A DNA stretch of 64,000 nucleotides, taken from the NCBI RefSeq assembly GCF_004570845.1, contig NZ_SPQZ01000002.1:496001-560000 (forward strand), given 5' to 3'. The translations under genes were made by a program, and so were the position numbers. Positions 8,257-17,180 of this stretch are shown here, one piece after another. How positions within the stretch are numbered: position 1 is the first letter of the stretch; every line of letters starts with the position of its first letter. Under the pieces are notes generated by a model. That model saw only the letters and a program-made list of their open reading frames with translations. It ran no database searches and was not told the origin of the DNA. The DNA comes from Orlajensenia leifsoniae (GTDB lineage: Bacteria; Actinomycetota; Actinomycetes; Actinomycetales; Microbacteriaceae).

Positions 8257-9285
8257 GTGCCTGCCAGTCCTCCCACCTCCGTCGAAGAGCGGCTCTTCAG
8301 CCTCACCCTCGCCCTCATGGCGAGCGAGAACGGCCTGACGAAGGCCGACATCCTCTCGACGGTGCAGGGCTACAGCCGGGACTACAGGGCCGGGGGAGAC
8401 AACAGCGCTCTGGAGCGCAAGTTCGAGCGCGACAAGGACGCCGTGCGCGAGCTCGGCATCCCCCTGGAGACCATCGACTCGCCCGATCGGCCTGGCGACA
8501 ACACGGCTCTGCGCTACCTCATCCCGAAGCGCCTCTACGACCTCCCCAGCGACATCGAGTTCTCCCCGCAGGAGATCGGCCTGCTCGCTCTGGCCGCCGC
8601 CGTCTGGCGCGAGGGGTCGCTGTCCGACGACTCCCGACGCGCCCTGCTCAAGCTGAGCTCCCGCGGCATCGAGGCGAGTGAGCCTCTGGTCGGCTACGCG
8701 CCGCGCATCAGGGTGCGGGAGGCTGCGTTCGCGCCGCTTCAGGCAGCGCAGACCGCGAAGATCGTCGTGTCATTCCCCTACCTGAAGCCGGGGGAGTCGA
8801 CTCCGCGTCGCCGGACCGTGCTCCCGCTCGCCCTGGTGCAGCACGAGGGGCGCTGGCACCTCTACGCGCAGGACATCGATGCAGGCGCCACCCGCACCTT
8901 CCTGCTGTCCCGGATCGTCGCGACGGTGGTGCAGCGTCCCGACGTCGCGGCCCCCGAGATCGACACCACCGGAGCCGTCGAGCGGTCCCAGGCCGAACTC
9001 GCCGCCGTGTCGCTGCGCAATCGGGCCGTGATCGAGACCAGGCCCGAGACCGATGCAGCGATGCGTCTCGGCCGCCGGGCCGCATCCGTCGAGAACGACG
9101 GCGCCCGCGTCGTGCTGCACTTCACCGACCTCGACATCCTGGCCGACGAACTCGCCGGGTACGGCCCCGAAGTGCTCGTGCACGAGCCGCCGGCGCTCCG
9201 AGCCGCCGTGCATCGGCGCCTGCTGCAGGTCGCCGCCCAGCATGCCTCGGCTGCTACGCGCCAGGAAGGAGCCGATCGTGGCTGA
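8257..9285 (+). CDS. pafB: WYL-domain transcriptional regulator PafB
   Basis: A 342-residue protein with an N-terminal winged-helix region (VEERLFSLTLALMASENGLT) and a C-terminal WYL domain. PafB and PafC act together as an activator of a LexA-independent DNA-damage response in actinobacteria. The GTG start has TAAGAT at 8244-8249, seven bases upstream, and no ribosome site, suggesting a leaderless mRNA. The gene overlaps pafC by eight bases. In proteasome-bearing relatives it lies just downstream of pafA; here pafA is absent from the locus. Confidence 0.9.
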   Translation: MPASPPTSVEERLFSLTLALMASENGLTKADILSTVQGYSRDYRAGGDNSALERKFERDKDAVRELGIPLETIDSPDRPGDNTALRYLIPKRLYDLPSDIEFSPQEIGLLALAAAVWREGSLSDDSRRALLKLSSRGIEASEPLVGYAPRIRVREAAFAPLQAAQTAKIVVSFPYLKPGESTPRRRTVLPLALVQHEGRWHLYAQDIDAGATRTFLLSRIVATVVQRPDVAAPEIDTTGAVERSQAELAAVSLRNRAVIETRPETDAAMRLGRRAASVENDGARVVLHFTDLDILADELAGYGPEVLVHEPPALRAAVHRRLLQVAAQHASAATRQEGADRG

Positions 9286-10267
9286 ACGCCGACGCACCCT
9301 CCTCGGAGCCGACCGCACCCTGTTCATGCTGTCGGTCGTCCCCTACCTGCTCGACCGCGGCGCCGTCTCCGTCGACGAGGTCGCCGAGCACTTCGACGTC
9401 ACGCCCGAGCTGGTTCGGCGCACCATCGCCCTGCTGCCGATGACGGGCATCCCGGGCGAATCCAAGGCCTACCTCGACAACGACCTGTTCGAGATCGACT
9501 ACGACGCCCTCGAGGAGGGCACCGTCATCCTCACGCGCAACATCGTCATCGACGAGGCTCCCCGCTTCTCGGCACGCGAGGCCGCCGCCCTCATCGCCGG
9601 CCTGAAGTACCTCTCCGCCCTGCCCGAGAACGCCGACAGCGACGCGATCAGCGTGCTTCTGGCCAAGCTGGCCCGTGGGTCGTCGGCGACTCCGGCCGAG
9701 ATGGGCGTCGAGACCGGGGTTCCGGATGCCACTCGCGCGCTGCTGCGTTCCGCGGCGTCGGCCGGCACCAGGGTGGCATTCGACTACCGCACCTCGCGGG
9801 GAGACGCCGAGCGGCGCGTCGTCGATCCTCTGCGTCTCGAGTCGATCGACCGCGACTGGTACCTGCGCGCCTGGGACCACGCCCGCGAGGCCCTGCGCAC
9901 GTTCAGGCTCGACCGCATGGACGCCGTCGAGGTGCTCTCGGAACCGGCGACCCGCACGATCGATGACTTCTCCCTGTCCGACGACATCTTCCAGGGCTCG
10001 CCCGACGACCTCGAGGTCGTCATCGAGGTTCCCGTCGACGCCCTGCCGCTGCTCGCCGACTTCCGTCCGGAGGGCCAGGAGCAGGGTTCTGCGCCCGGCC
10101 TCGTGCGAACGACGCTCCGCGTCGCCCACCACCACGGCCTCAAGCGCATCGTGGCCGGGTACGCGGGCATCATCACCGTCGTCTCCCCGCCCGAGGCACG
10201 CCGGGTCATCGCAGAGTGGGCTGCCGCCGGGGCCGAGCAGTACGCCGCCGACGGCGTCGAGGGCTAG
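9278..10267 (+). CDS. pafC: WYL-domain transcriptional regulator PafC
   Basis: A 329-residue partner of PafB with the same layout: N-terminal winged helix (LLDRGAVSVDEVAEHFDVT) and WYL domain with the motif DWYLRAWDHA around residue 194. The GTG at 9278 is preceded by a strong ribosome site AGGAAGGA and overlaps the end of pafB, so the pair is translationally coupled and probably forms a heterodimer. No LexA-like box was noticed near the pair. Confidence 0.9.
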   Translation: MAERRRTLLGADRTLFMLSVVPYLLDRGAVSVDEVAEHFDVTPELVRRTIALLPMTGIPGESKAYLDNDLFEIDYDALEEGTVILTRNIVIDEAPRFSAREAAALIAGLKYLSALPENADSDAISVLLAKLARGSSATPAEMGVETGVPDATRALLRSAASAGTRVAFDYRTSRGDAERRVVDPLRLESIDRDWYLRAWDHAREALRTFRLDRMDAVEVLSEPATRTIDDFSLSDDIFQGSPDDLEVVIEVPVDALPLLADFRPEGQEQGSAPGLVRTTLRVAHHHGLKRIVAGYAGIITVVSPPEARRVIAEWAAAGAEQYAADGVEG

Positions 10268-10275
10268 GGCGACGG

Positions 10276-10623
10276 ATGCCGGGCTGGTCGTGGTTCCTCA
10301 TCTGGGGTGTGCTCCTCGTGGCGCTCGTGCTGGTCGTCGTGATCCTCGGCCGTCGCGCCTGGCGCAAGGGGCGCTCGGCCCTCGACGCCTACGGGGAGCT
10401 CACCCGGACGGCGTCCGAGCTCGAGCGGGTGCTCGGCCAGCTCGACGATGCGACCGCGCAGGTCGCCGCGCGGGAGTACGCGGTGTTCGGAGACCGGGAC
10501 GAACGCTCCTTCGCCTGGGGCGTGCGCAGGGCTGAGCGGGCGCATCGCCGTCAGGCCCGCCGGGATGCCCGAGTCGCGCGGGGTAGACTACTCACACATT
10601 CCACGCAGAATTGGACCAGCTGA
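10276..10623 (+). CDS. Small membrane-anchored protein between pafC and tatA
   Basis: A 115-residue protein with one N-terminal membrane segment (roughly residues 6-25), a short predicted coiled-coil stretch with ELTRTASELERVLGQLDDA, and a strongly basic C-terminal tail rich in Arg. I do not recognise a named family. It starts eight bases after pafC and ends one base before the tatA ATG, so it is part of the pafBC-tatAC operon. The topology suggests a short extracytoplasmic end and a cytoplasmic basic region. Confidence 0.75.
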   Translation: MPGWSWFLIWGVLLVALVLVVVILGRRAWRKGRSALDAYGELTRTASELERVLGQLDDATAQVAAREYAVFGDRDERSFAWGVRRAERAHRRQARRDARVARGRLLTHSTQNWTS

Positions 10624-10624
10624 C

Positions 10625-10909
10625 ATGCTTCAGAACCTCACCGGATGGCACTTCCTGATCATCCTCGTGATCATCCTTCTGCTCTTCGGCGCTCCCAAGC
10701 TCCCGGCGCTGGCCCGCAGCCTCGGCCAGTCGATGAAGATCCTCAAGACCGAGGTCGCGTCGGACAAGAAGCCTGAAGAGCCGACCACCGTCATCAACGC
10801 CGACGGCAGCACCACCGTCACGAACCCCGACGGCACCACCACGACGACGACAGTCCGTCCCGCCGACGCCGGCAGTGCCGGCTCGACCGGTCCAGCCGCC
10901 AAGAACTAG
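10625..10909 (+). CDS. tatA: Sec-independent protein translocase TatA
   Basis: A 94-residue TatA protein: one transmembrane helix (about residues 7-21), then an amphipathic helix beginning FGAPKLPALARSLGQS. The C-terminal tail is Thr-rich and disordered. TatA forms the pore-like element that moves folded proteins with twin-arginine signals. The ATG at 10625 places the family N-terminus correctly. The stop is followed after one base by the GTG of tatC. Confidence 0.95.
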   Translation: MLQNLTGWHFLIILVIILLLFGAPKLPALARSLGQSMKILKTEVASDKKPEEPTTVINADGSTTVTNPDGTTTTTTVRPADAGSAGSTGPAAKN

Positions 10910-10910
10910 C

Positions 10911-11705
10911 GTGGCCGCTCGCGCATCGAAGCGCAGCAACAGCGAAGGTCGGATGTCACTGGGCCAGCACCTGCTGGAGCTGCGCAAGAGACTCTTCCTG
11001 GCGGCCGGCGGCATCGCCGTGGGCGCCGTCATCGGCTGGTTCCTCTCCGACTTCGTCTGGAACGCCCTGCGCGTTCCGGTGATCCAGATCGTGAAGGCGC
11101 AGCACCGCAACGCGGTCATCAACTACCCCGACATCACCTCGGCCTTCGATCTGAAACTGCAGATCGCCTTCTACATCGGCCTCGTGATCTCCAGCCCCAT
11201 GTGGCTGTACCAGATCTTCGCCTTCTTCATGCCGGCACTCAGCCGCACCGAGAAGCAGTACACCTTCGGCTTCTTCTTCAGTGCCGTGCCCCTGTTCCTC
11301 GCCGGATGCGCTGCCGGCTGGTACGTGTTGCCCCACGTCGTCGAGCTCATGACGAGCTTCGCCCCGCCCGACGACGCAGCCTTCATCAACGCCAAGGACT
11401 ACTTCCAGTTCGTGCTCAAGCTGGTGCTGGCTGTCGGCATCGCCTTCGTCCTGCCGGTCTTCCTCGTGCTGCTGAACTTCGCCGGGGTGATCAGCGCGAC
11501 GTCGATCATCGGCTCCTGGCGCTGGGCGATCCTGGTGATCGTGCTCTTCACCGCCATCGCCACTCCCGCCGCCGACGTCGTGTCGATGTTCTTGCTCGCG
11601 ATTCCGATGGTCGTGCTGTACTTCGCAGCGTGGGGCATCGCCTGGCTGCACGATCGTCGCGCCGAACGGCGCGCGCGGGCGTTCGAGGCCGAGCTCGCGC
11701 TCTGA
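10911..11705 (+). CDS. tatC: Sec-independent protein translocase TatC
   Basis: A 264-residue polytopic membrane protein with six predicted helices. The N-terminal motif MSLGQHLLELRKRL is the signal-recognition face of TatC, which binds the twin-arginine motif. GTG at 10911, directly after tatA, was chosen; it leaves a short basic N-terminal extension (AARASKRSNSEGR), and the internal ATG before SLGQHL is a possible alternative. Gene order tatA-tatC-helY is the same as in M. tuberculosis. No tatB is visible, as is usual in this group near tatAC. Confidence 0.95.
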   Translation: MAARASKRSNSEGRMSLGQHLLELRKRLFLAAGGIAVGAVIGWFLSDFVWNALRVPVIQIVKAQHRNAVINYPDITSAFDLKLQIAFYIGLVISSPMWLYQIFAFFMPALSRTEKQYTFGFFFSAVPLFLAGCAAGWYVLPHVVELMTSFAPPDDAAFINAKDYFQFVLKLVLAVGIAFVLPVFLVLLNFAGVISATSIIGSWRWAILVIVLFTAIATPAADVVSMFLLAIPMVVLYFAAWGIAWLHDRRAERRARAFEAELAL

Positions 11706-11732
11706 GCGCCACGCACGACTTAGGCTGATGGA

Positions 11733-14171
11733 GTGAGCACACCCTCCCCGGCCGAGCGGTACGCAGCCTTCAAGACCAGCTCGACGCATCCGCAGCTCGA
11801 AGCGTTCCGCGCCGGGCTCAGCTTCGATCTCGACGACTTCCAGCGCGGCAGCTGCGCCAGCCTGGAGGACGGCGGCAGCGTTCTGGTCGCGGCCCCCACC
11901 GGCGCGGGAAAGACCGTCGTCGCCGAGTTCGCCGTCTTCCTGGCGATGCAGCAGCGCCGGGCGAAGGTGTTCTACACGACGCCCATGAAGGCGCTCTCGA
12001 ACCAGAAGTTCAACGAGTTCGTCGACGAGTACGGCGCTTCGGAGGTCGGCCTGCTCACCGGCGACACCAACATCAACTCGAGCGCGCGCATCGTGGTCAT
12101 GACCACGGAGGTGCTGCGCAACATGCTCTACGCCGACTCCGACCTGCTCACGGACCTCGCGTTCGTCGTGATGGACGAGGTGCACTTCCTGGGCGACCGC
12201 TTCCGCGGGGCCGTCTGGGAGGAGGTCATCATCCACCTGCCGCAGAGCGTGCGGATGGTGTCGCTGAGTGCGACGGTCTCCAATGCCGAGGAGTTCGGCG
12301 ACTGGCTGCAGGCCGTGCGCGGCGACACCGCCGTCATCGTGTCCGAGGACCGACCGGTTCCCCTCGAGCAGCACGTCCTCGTGCGCACCAAGCTCGTCGA
12401 CCTGTTCGACTCGTCCGGCGTCATCACCACGACACGGGTGAACCCGGAGCTCGTGCAGCTGGCGGCATCCGGAGGCCGGTCGATCCAGAATCGGTCGACC
12501 GCCGGCCGACGCGGACGCGACCGCGGCGGCTACCACCGTCCGCCGCCCCACGAGGGCCGCATGCCCCGCGAAGACCTGGTCGCCCTGCTGGATGGAAAGC
12601 ACCTGCTTCCGGCGATCTTCTTCATCTTCAGCCGCGTCGGCTGCGATCAGGCCGTGCGCCAGGTCCTGCGCAGCGGGATCAGGCTGACGGATGCCGCGGA
12701 GCGCAGCGAGATCCGCCGCATCGCCGAGGAGCGCAGCCGCACCATGGTCGACGAGGACCTGGCCGTGCTCGGCTACTGGGAATGGCTCGAGGGTCTCGAG
12801 CGGGGAGTCGCAGCCCACCACGCCGGCATGCTGCCCGCCTTCAAGGAGGTCGTCGAGGAGCTGTTCCAGAAGAAGCTCGTGAAGGTGGTCTTCGCCACCG
12901 AGACGTTGGCGCTGGGCATCAACATGCCCGCCCGCACCGTCGTGATGGAGAAGCTGGAGAAGTTCAACGGCGAGGCCAGGGTTCCGGTGACGCCGGGGGA
13001 GTACACCCAGCTCACAGGCCGTGCCGGCCGCCGCGGCATCGACGTCGAGGGCCACTCGGTCATCCAGTGGCAGCAGGGCCTCGACCCGCAGGCCGTCGCC
13101 TCGCTGGCCTCGCGGCGCAGCTACCCGCTCAACTCGAGCTTCAGGCCGACGTACAACATGGCCGTCAACCTGATCGAGCAGTTCGGCCGTGAGCGCGCCC
13201 GCGACATCCTCGAGTCCTCGTTCGCGCAGTTCCAGGCCGACCGCTCCGTCGTCGATCTCGCCCGCACGGTGCGCCAGCAGCAGGAGTCCCTGACCGGGTA
13301 CGAGGAGGCGATGACGTGTCACCTCGGCGACTTCCGCGAGTACGCCTCGATCCGCCACCAGCTCAGCGACCTCGAGAAGCAGGGTGCACGCGCCGAGAGT
13401 CAGCCGCAGGCCGCTCGTCAGAAGCGCCAGCGCGAGCTCACGAAGCTGCGCAACCGTCTGAAGTCGCATCCGTGCCACGCCTGCGCCGAGCGTGAGGCCC
13501 ACTCCCGGTGGGCCGAGCGCTGGTACCGCCTGAAGCGCGAGAACGACACCCTGCAGCAGCAGATCCGTGCGCGCACAGGAGCCGTCGCCCGCATCTTCGA
13601 CCGCGTGACCGACGTTCTGCTGCGCCTCGACTACCTCGAGCGCGATGAGCACGGGCGCCTGGCGGCGACATCGGCCGGCCGGATGCTGCGTCGCATCTAC
13701 GGCGACCGCGACCTGCTCGCAGCCGAGGCCCTGCGGCGCGGCCTCTGGGACTCGCTCGATCCGGCCGCCCTCGCCGCCATGGCCTGCGCCCTCGTCTTCG
13801 AGCCGCGTCGCGAGGAGAGCGAGACCGTGGAGCGCTACCTGCCGCGAGGAGCCTTCCCGGCCGCGCTCGAGGCGACGCAGCTGCTGTGGAGCGATCTCGA
13901 TGACCTCGAGCGCGACAGCAAGCTGCAGGGATCGAGTCCGATCGCCACCGGCCTCTGCCTGGCGATGTACAAGTGGGCCAGGGGCGGCAGGCTGCCCGAT
14001 GTGCTCAAGGAGGCCGACATGGCCGCCGGCGACTTCGTGCGCTGGACCAAGCAGACCATCGACCTGCTCGATCAGCTCTCGGTCGTGGCCGACAACCCCG
14101 TGGCCCGCAATGCCCGCGCCGCGATCGACGGGGTGCGCCGGGGGATCGTGGCGTACTCGACGGTCGCCTGA
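11733..14171 (+). CDS. helY: Ski2-like DEAD/DEVH-box RNA helicase HelY
   Basis: An 812-residue superfamily 2 helicase. Motif I is APTGAGKT, motif II DEVH, motif III LSATVSNAEEF, with HHAGMLPAFKE and QLTGRAGRRGID marking the second RecA domain. The C-terminal part carries the DSHCT-type domain and a CHAC segment near residue 580. Enzymes of this type unwind structured RNA during turnover. The GTG start is six bases after TAGGCT (11721-11726) without a ribosome site, so the mRNA is probably leaderless even though the gene follows tatC closely. Confidence 0.93.
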   Translation: MSTPSPAERYAAFKTSSTHPQLEAFRAGLSFDLDDFQRGSCASLEDGGSVLVAAPTGAGKTVVAEFAVFLAMQQRRAKVFYTTPMKALSNQKFNEFVDEYGASEVGLLTGDTNINSSARIVVMTTEVLRNMLYADSDLLTDLAFVVMDEVHFLGDRFRGAVWEEVIIHLPQSVRMVSLSATVSNAEEFGDWLQAVRGDTAVIVSEDRPVPLEQHVLVRTKLVDLFDSSGVITTTRVNPELVQLAASGGRSIQNRSTAGRRGRDRGGYHRPPPHEGRMPREDLVALLDGKHLLPAIFFIFSRVGCDQAVRQVLRSGIRLTDAAERSEIRRIAEERSRTMVDEDLAVLGYWEWLEGLERGVAAHHAGMLPAFKEVVEELFQKKLVKVVFATETLALGINMPARTVVMEKLEKFNGEARVPVTPGEYTQLTGRAGRRGIDVEGHSVIQWQQGLDPQAVASLASRRSYPLNSSFRPTYNMAVNLIEQFGRERARDILESSFAQFQADRSVVDLARTVRQQQESLTGYEEAMTCHLGDFREYASIRHQLSDLEKQGARAESQPQAARQKRQRELTKLRNRLKSHPCHACAEREAHSRWAERWYRLKRENDTLQQQIRARTGAVARIFDRVTDVLLRLDYLERDEHGRLAATSAGRMLRRIYGDRDLLAAEALRRGLWDSLDPAALAAMACALVFEPRREESETVERYLPRGAFPAALEATQLLWSDLDDLERDSKLQGSSPIATGLCLAMYKWARGGRLPDVLKEADMAAGDFVRWTKQTIDLLDQLSVVADNPVARNARAAIDGVRRGIVAYSTVA

Positions 14172-14235
14172 GGGGTTCCCCTGCGCCCGAGTCCGCCTGA
14201 ACGAAACGCCGCGTTCGCTCGCTTAGGCTGAACGG

Positions 14236-15804
14236 GTGCATCTCGGCGTCCCCACTCAGCGTGCGACGCCGCTCGTTCCGTTCTGGGGAGCCATCCTCCT
14301 CGCCGCAGGCTCCGGCTACCTCCTCGACGCGGCGTTCCCCGACCGCGGCTGGTGGCCCCTCGCCCCTGTCGCCATGCTGCTCCTGCTCGTGGCGCTCCGG
14401 GGCCGCAGCTTCGGGACCGGCCTGCTGGTCGGCCTGGTCAGCGGTTCCGTATTCTGGCTCGTGCAGATCATCTGGCTGACGCGCTACCTCGGCCCGGTGC
14501 CGTGGTTGGCCCTCGGCATCCTGCAGGCCATCTTCTTCGCCATCGGCTGCGCGATGATCGCGGTCGTGCTCGGATGGGGACCGGCCGTCTGGCCGACCCG
14601 GCTGGGCCGCCTCGGCATGCTCCCGATCGTCGTCGCCGGTCTCTGGACCGCCCGCGAGGGCTTCACGGCGGTCGCCCCGTACGGTGGCTTCGCCTGGGGT
14701 CGTCTCGCGCTCTCGCAGTCGGAGAGCCCGTTCACCGACCTCGCCGCGTGGCTCGGCATGGCCGGCCTCAGTTTCGTGATCGCGTGGATCGCGGCCTTCG
14801 CGTTCTTCCTGATCCTCGAGACGGATGCCGCAGCCCTCAGGCGCGTCGGCGCGATCGTCGCCGCCATCGCCGTGCTCGTCGTGCTGCCGGCGTGGCCGAC
14901 CATCGTGTCGGGCACCACCACGGTCGCCGCGGTGCAGGGCAACGCCGATGCCGGCCTGTTCGCCAACCGCCCCGCAGGCGAGATCCTGATGGACCACGTG
15001 GCCGCGACGCTCCCGGTGCAGGGCGAAGACGTCGACATGGTGGTCTGGCCCGAGAACGCGTCGGACGTCGACCCCACCCGCTCAGCCCAGGCCGCACAGA
15101 TGCTCGACGAGGTCGCCACGGCCCTCGACGCCCCCCTGGTCGCCGGAACCGTCACCGAGCGCGACGGCCTCTACTACAACACCTCGTTCCTCTGGGAGCC
15201 GGGCCAGGGCATCGTCGACTACTACGACAAGGGGCATCCGGTGCCTTTCGCCGAGTACATGCCGGACCGCACGTTCTGGCGCCCCTTCGCGCCAGACCTC
15301 ATCGACCTGGTCGGCCGCGACTACCAGATGGGGAAGACCGATGGCGTCTTCGACATCGACGGCGTCATCGCGGGCATCTCCATCTGCTTCGACATCGCCG
15401 ATGACCAGCTGATCTCGAACCTGATGGGCCAGGGCGCGCAGATCATCCTCGCCCAGACCAACAACGCAGACTTCGGCACCGCCGAACAGCCGACGGACGA
15501 GAGCGCCCAGCAGCTCGCCATCGCCCGGATCCGGGCCGTGGAGACCGGCCGGACCGTCGTCAACATATCGACGGTGGGCGAGAGCGCCATCGTCGCGCCG
15601 GACGGATCGACCATCGATTCCCTGCCGGCGTTCACCGCAGGTGCCATGGTGCAGGAGGTGCCGCTCAGCGACACCACCACGCCGGCCATGGTCATCGGCC
15701 GGGGACTCGAGTGGCTGGTCTCCGGGCTGGGCCTCGCCGGGCTGGTGCTGGCGTGCATCGCCGCCGGGCGGGCCCGCCGCATCCGCCGCTCCGCCGCCCG
15801 CTGA
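14236..15804 (+). CDS. lnt: Apolipoprotein N-acyltransferase
   Basis: A 522-residue Lnt that adds the third acyl chain to the N-terminal Cys of lipoproteins. Six or so membrane helices occupy the first 215 residues, followed by a nitrilase (C-N hydrolase) domain and a final helix. Catalytic residues are visible as Glu in WPENASDVDP, Lys in YYDKGHPVPFAEYMP and Cys in GISICFDIADD. TAGGCT at 14224-14229 sits six bases before the GTG. No polyprenol-phosphate mannosyltransferase (Ppm1) domain or gene accompanies it, unlike in mycobacteria. Confidence 0.93.
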   Translation: MHLGVPTQRATPLVPFWGAILLAAGSGYLLDAAFPDRGWWPLAPVAMLLLLVALRGRSFGTGLLVGLVSGSVFWLVQIIWLTRYLGPVPWLALGILQAIFFAIGCAMIAVVLGWGPAVWPTRLGRLGMLPIVVAGLWTAREGFTAVAPYGGFAWGRLALSQSESPFTDLAAWLGMAGLSFVIAWIAAFAFFLILETDAAALRRVGAIVAAIAVLVVLPAWPTIVSGTTTVAAVQGNADAGLFANRPAGEILMDHVAATLPVQGEDVDMVVWPENASDVDPTRSAQAAQMLDEVATALDAPLVAGTVTERDGLYYNTSFLWEPGQGIVDYYDKGHPVPFAEYMPDRTFWRPFAPDLIDLVGRDYQMGKTDGVFDIDGVIAGISICFDIADDQLISNLMGQGAQIILAQTNNADFGTAEQPTDESAQQLAIARIRAVETGRTVVNISTVGESAIVAPDGSTIDSLPAFTAGAMVQEVPLSDTTTPAMVIGRGLEWLVSGLGLAGLVLACIAAGRARRIRRSAAR

Positions 15805-15848
15805 CCTCGGCGGGGATCCGGTCGGTCACGGGAGCCGGTTGAACCAGA

Positions 15849-15881
15849 AACGCGACCGTCTCGGTGAGAGACGATCGCGTT
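15849..15881. terminator. Bidirectional terminator between lnt and rbpA
   Basis: AACGCGACCGTCT (15849-15861) pairs with AGACGATCGCGTT (15869-15881) around a 7-base loop; one pair is a mismatch or wobble. It separates the convergent lnt and rbpA genes. Confidence 0.75.
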
Positions 15882-15898
15882 CGGTGGTGCTTCGACGC

Positions 15899-16264
15899 TC
15901 AGGCGCCGATCTTCTGCTGGCCACGACGGGCGCGCAGGATGTTCAGTCGTTCCTCGAGGAGCTCTTCGAGCTCGGGGATGGTGCGACGCTCGAGCAGCAT
16001 GTCCCAGTGCGTGCGGGCGACCTTCTCGTCGGAGCGGTCGATGACGACCGGCTTCGAGTCGACGATGAGGATGGCCTCGAGGCCGCACTGCTTACATTCC
16101 CAGCTCTGCGGGGCCTCGGCATCAGCCGAGAACGTCATCACGGACTCGTGACCGCAGTGCTCGCACCGGTACGTGTGATTGACGCGCTGTGCGAAAGCGA
16201 CGCCCTCTTCGCTCTGAAGGCTCTGTGCGCCCAAGCGCATTCCACGCAAACTACGATCAGCCAT
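15899..16264 (-). CDS. rbpA: RNA polymerase-binding protein RbpA
   Basis: A 121-residue actinobacterial transcription factor that binds RNA polymerase and the principal sigma factor and stabilises the open complex. The zinc-binding core domain is visible as YRCEHCGHE and WECKQCGLEA, followed by the basic linker and the sigma interaction domain at the C-terminus (RTIPELEELLEERL). A strong ribosome site (GAGAGGAGATC) precedes the ATG. Its partner sigma factor SigA is encoded at 57612-58946. Confidence 0.96.
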   Translation of the reverse strand: MADRSLRGMRLGAQSLQSEEGVAFAQRVNHTYRCEHCGHESVMTFSADAEAPQSWECKQCGLEAILIVDSKPVVIDRSDEKVARTHWDMLLERRTIPELEELLEERLNILRARRGQQKIGA

Positions 16265-16389
16265 GGTGATCTCCTCTCACTGCCTGATCAGTTATAGCGG
16301 GCCAAGCTGGGCGTTCCCTTGCCGTGACCTCCTGTTCGCACAGCGCTCTCCCAGACAACAGGCCCGATCGAGGAATTCACAGCTGGCGG

Positions 16390-17163
16390 TCAGGCTGGAG
16401 ATTCGCCGTCGCGTCGGAGCACGTGAGCCGCGACGTCGGCCCGGTCGGTGACGATGCCGTCGATGCCGAGTTCGAAGAGCCTGCGCATGGCCATCGGGTC
16501 GTTGACGGTCCAGACGTGCACCTCGAGACCCGCGGCGTGCACGGCGTCGATGACCCGAGGAGTGACCAGCTGGATGCCGGCACTCCTCTCGGGGATCTGG
16601 AGCGCCACCAGGCCGCTCAGGCTCTTGACCGCGTTGCTGCGCAGGCCGGTGCGGGCACCGAGCACCGCACGGACGACGATCGATGCGGAGGCCGACGACA
16701 CGACTCCGGGCAGGAGTGCCACGGCGGCGGCCCGGCGCCGTTCGGAGAACGAGGTGATCAGCACGCGCTCGAGCGCCTCGGTCGCACGCACGGTCGACGC
16801 GACGCTTGCGATGGAGCCGGCATCCTTCACATCGATGTTGAAGCGAGCTGTCGGGAACGTCGTGAGGGCATCCTCGAGGGTGCAGAACGACTGGCCGTGA
16901 CCGAGATCGATCTCGAGCAGCTCCTCGGCCGACAGATCGCCGATGCGTTGCCGGCGCCCGACGAGGCGTGCGAGATCGGGATCGTGGCTGATGATCGCGA
17001 CTCCGTCGCGACTCGTGTGCACATCGGTCTCGAGGTGAGTGGCCCCGACCTCGAAGGCGCGCTGGAAGGCGAGGAGGGTGTTCTCCGGGGCCGACACGGC
17101 GAGGCCACGATGCGCGAAGACGCGCGGCCACGCCGTGTCGAGGTAGGAACCCGGAGGCTGCAC
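16390..17163 (-). CDS. Glycerophosphodiester phosphodiesterase
   Basis: A 257-residue GDPD-family enzyme that hydrolyses glycerophosphodiesters to glycerol-3-phosphate and an alcohol. The catalytic signature is complete: FAHRGL with PENT, ETDVHTSRDG, and HDPD, followed by the C-terminal barrel motif VHVWTVNDPMAMRRLFELG. No signal peptide is evident, so it is likely cytosolic. It is the last gene of a three-gene minus-strand group with the SPFH and NfeD genes, 17 bases after the SPFH stop. Confidence 0.92.
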   Translation of the reverse strand: MQPPGSYLDTAWPRVFAHRGLAVSAPENTLLAFQRAFEVGATHLETDVHTSRDGVAIISHDPDLARLVGRRQRIGDLSAEELLEIDLGHGQSFCTLEDALTTFPTARFNIDVKDAGSIASVASTVRATEALERVLITSFSERRRAAAVALLPGVVSSASASIVVRAVLGARTGLRSNAVKSLSGLVALQIPERSAGIQLVTPRVIDAVHAAGLEVHVWTVNDPMAMRRLFELGIDGIVTDRADVAAHVLRRDGESPA

Positions 17164-17180
17164 GAGAGGGCCCCGGAGGA

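Noticed and set aside
10956-13652. Open frame of 898 codons on the reverse strand
   Set aside because: It lies antisense to tatC and helY, both with clear motifs; the translation is low-complexity Arg/Glu/His/Ala-rich sequence typical of antisense frames in high-GC DNA.
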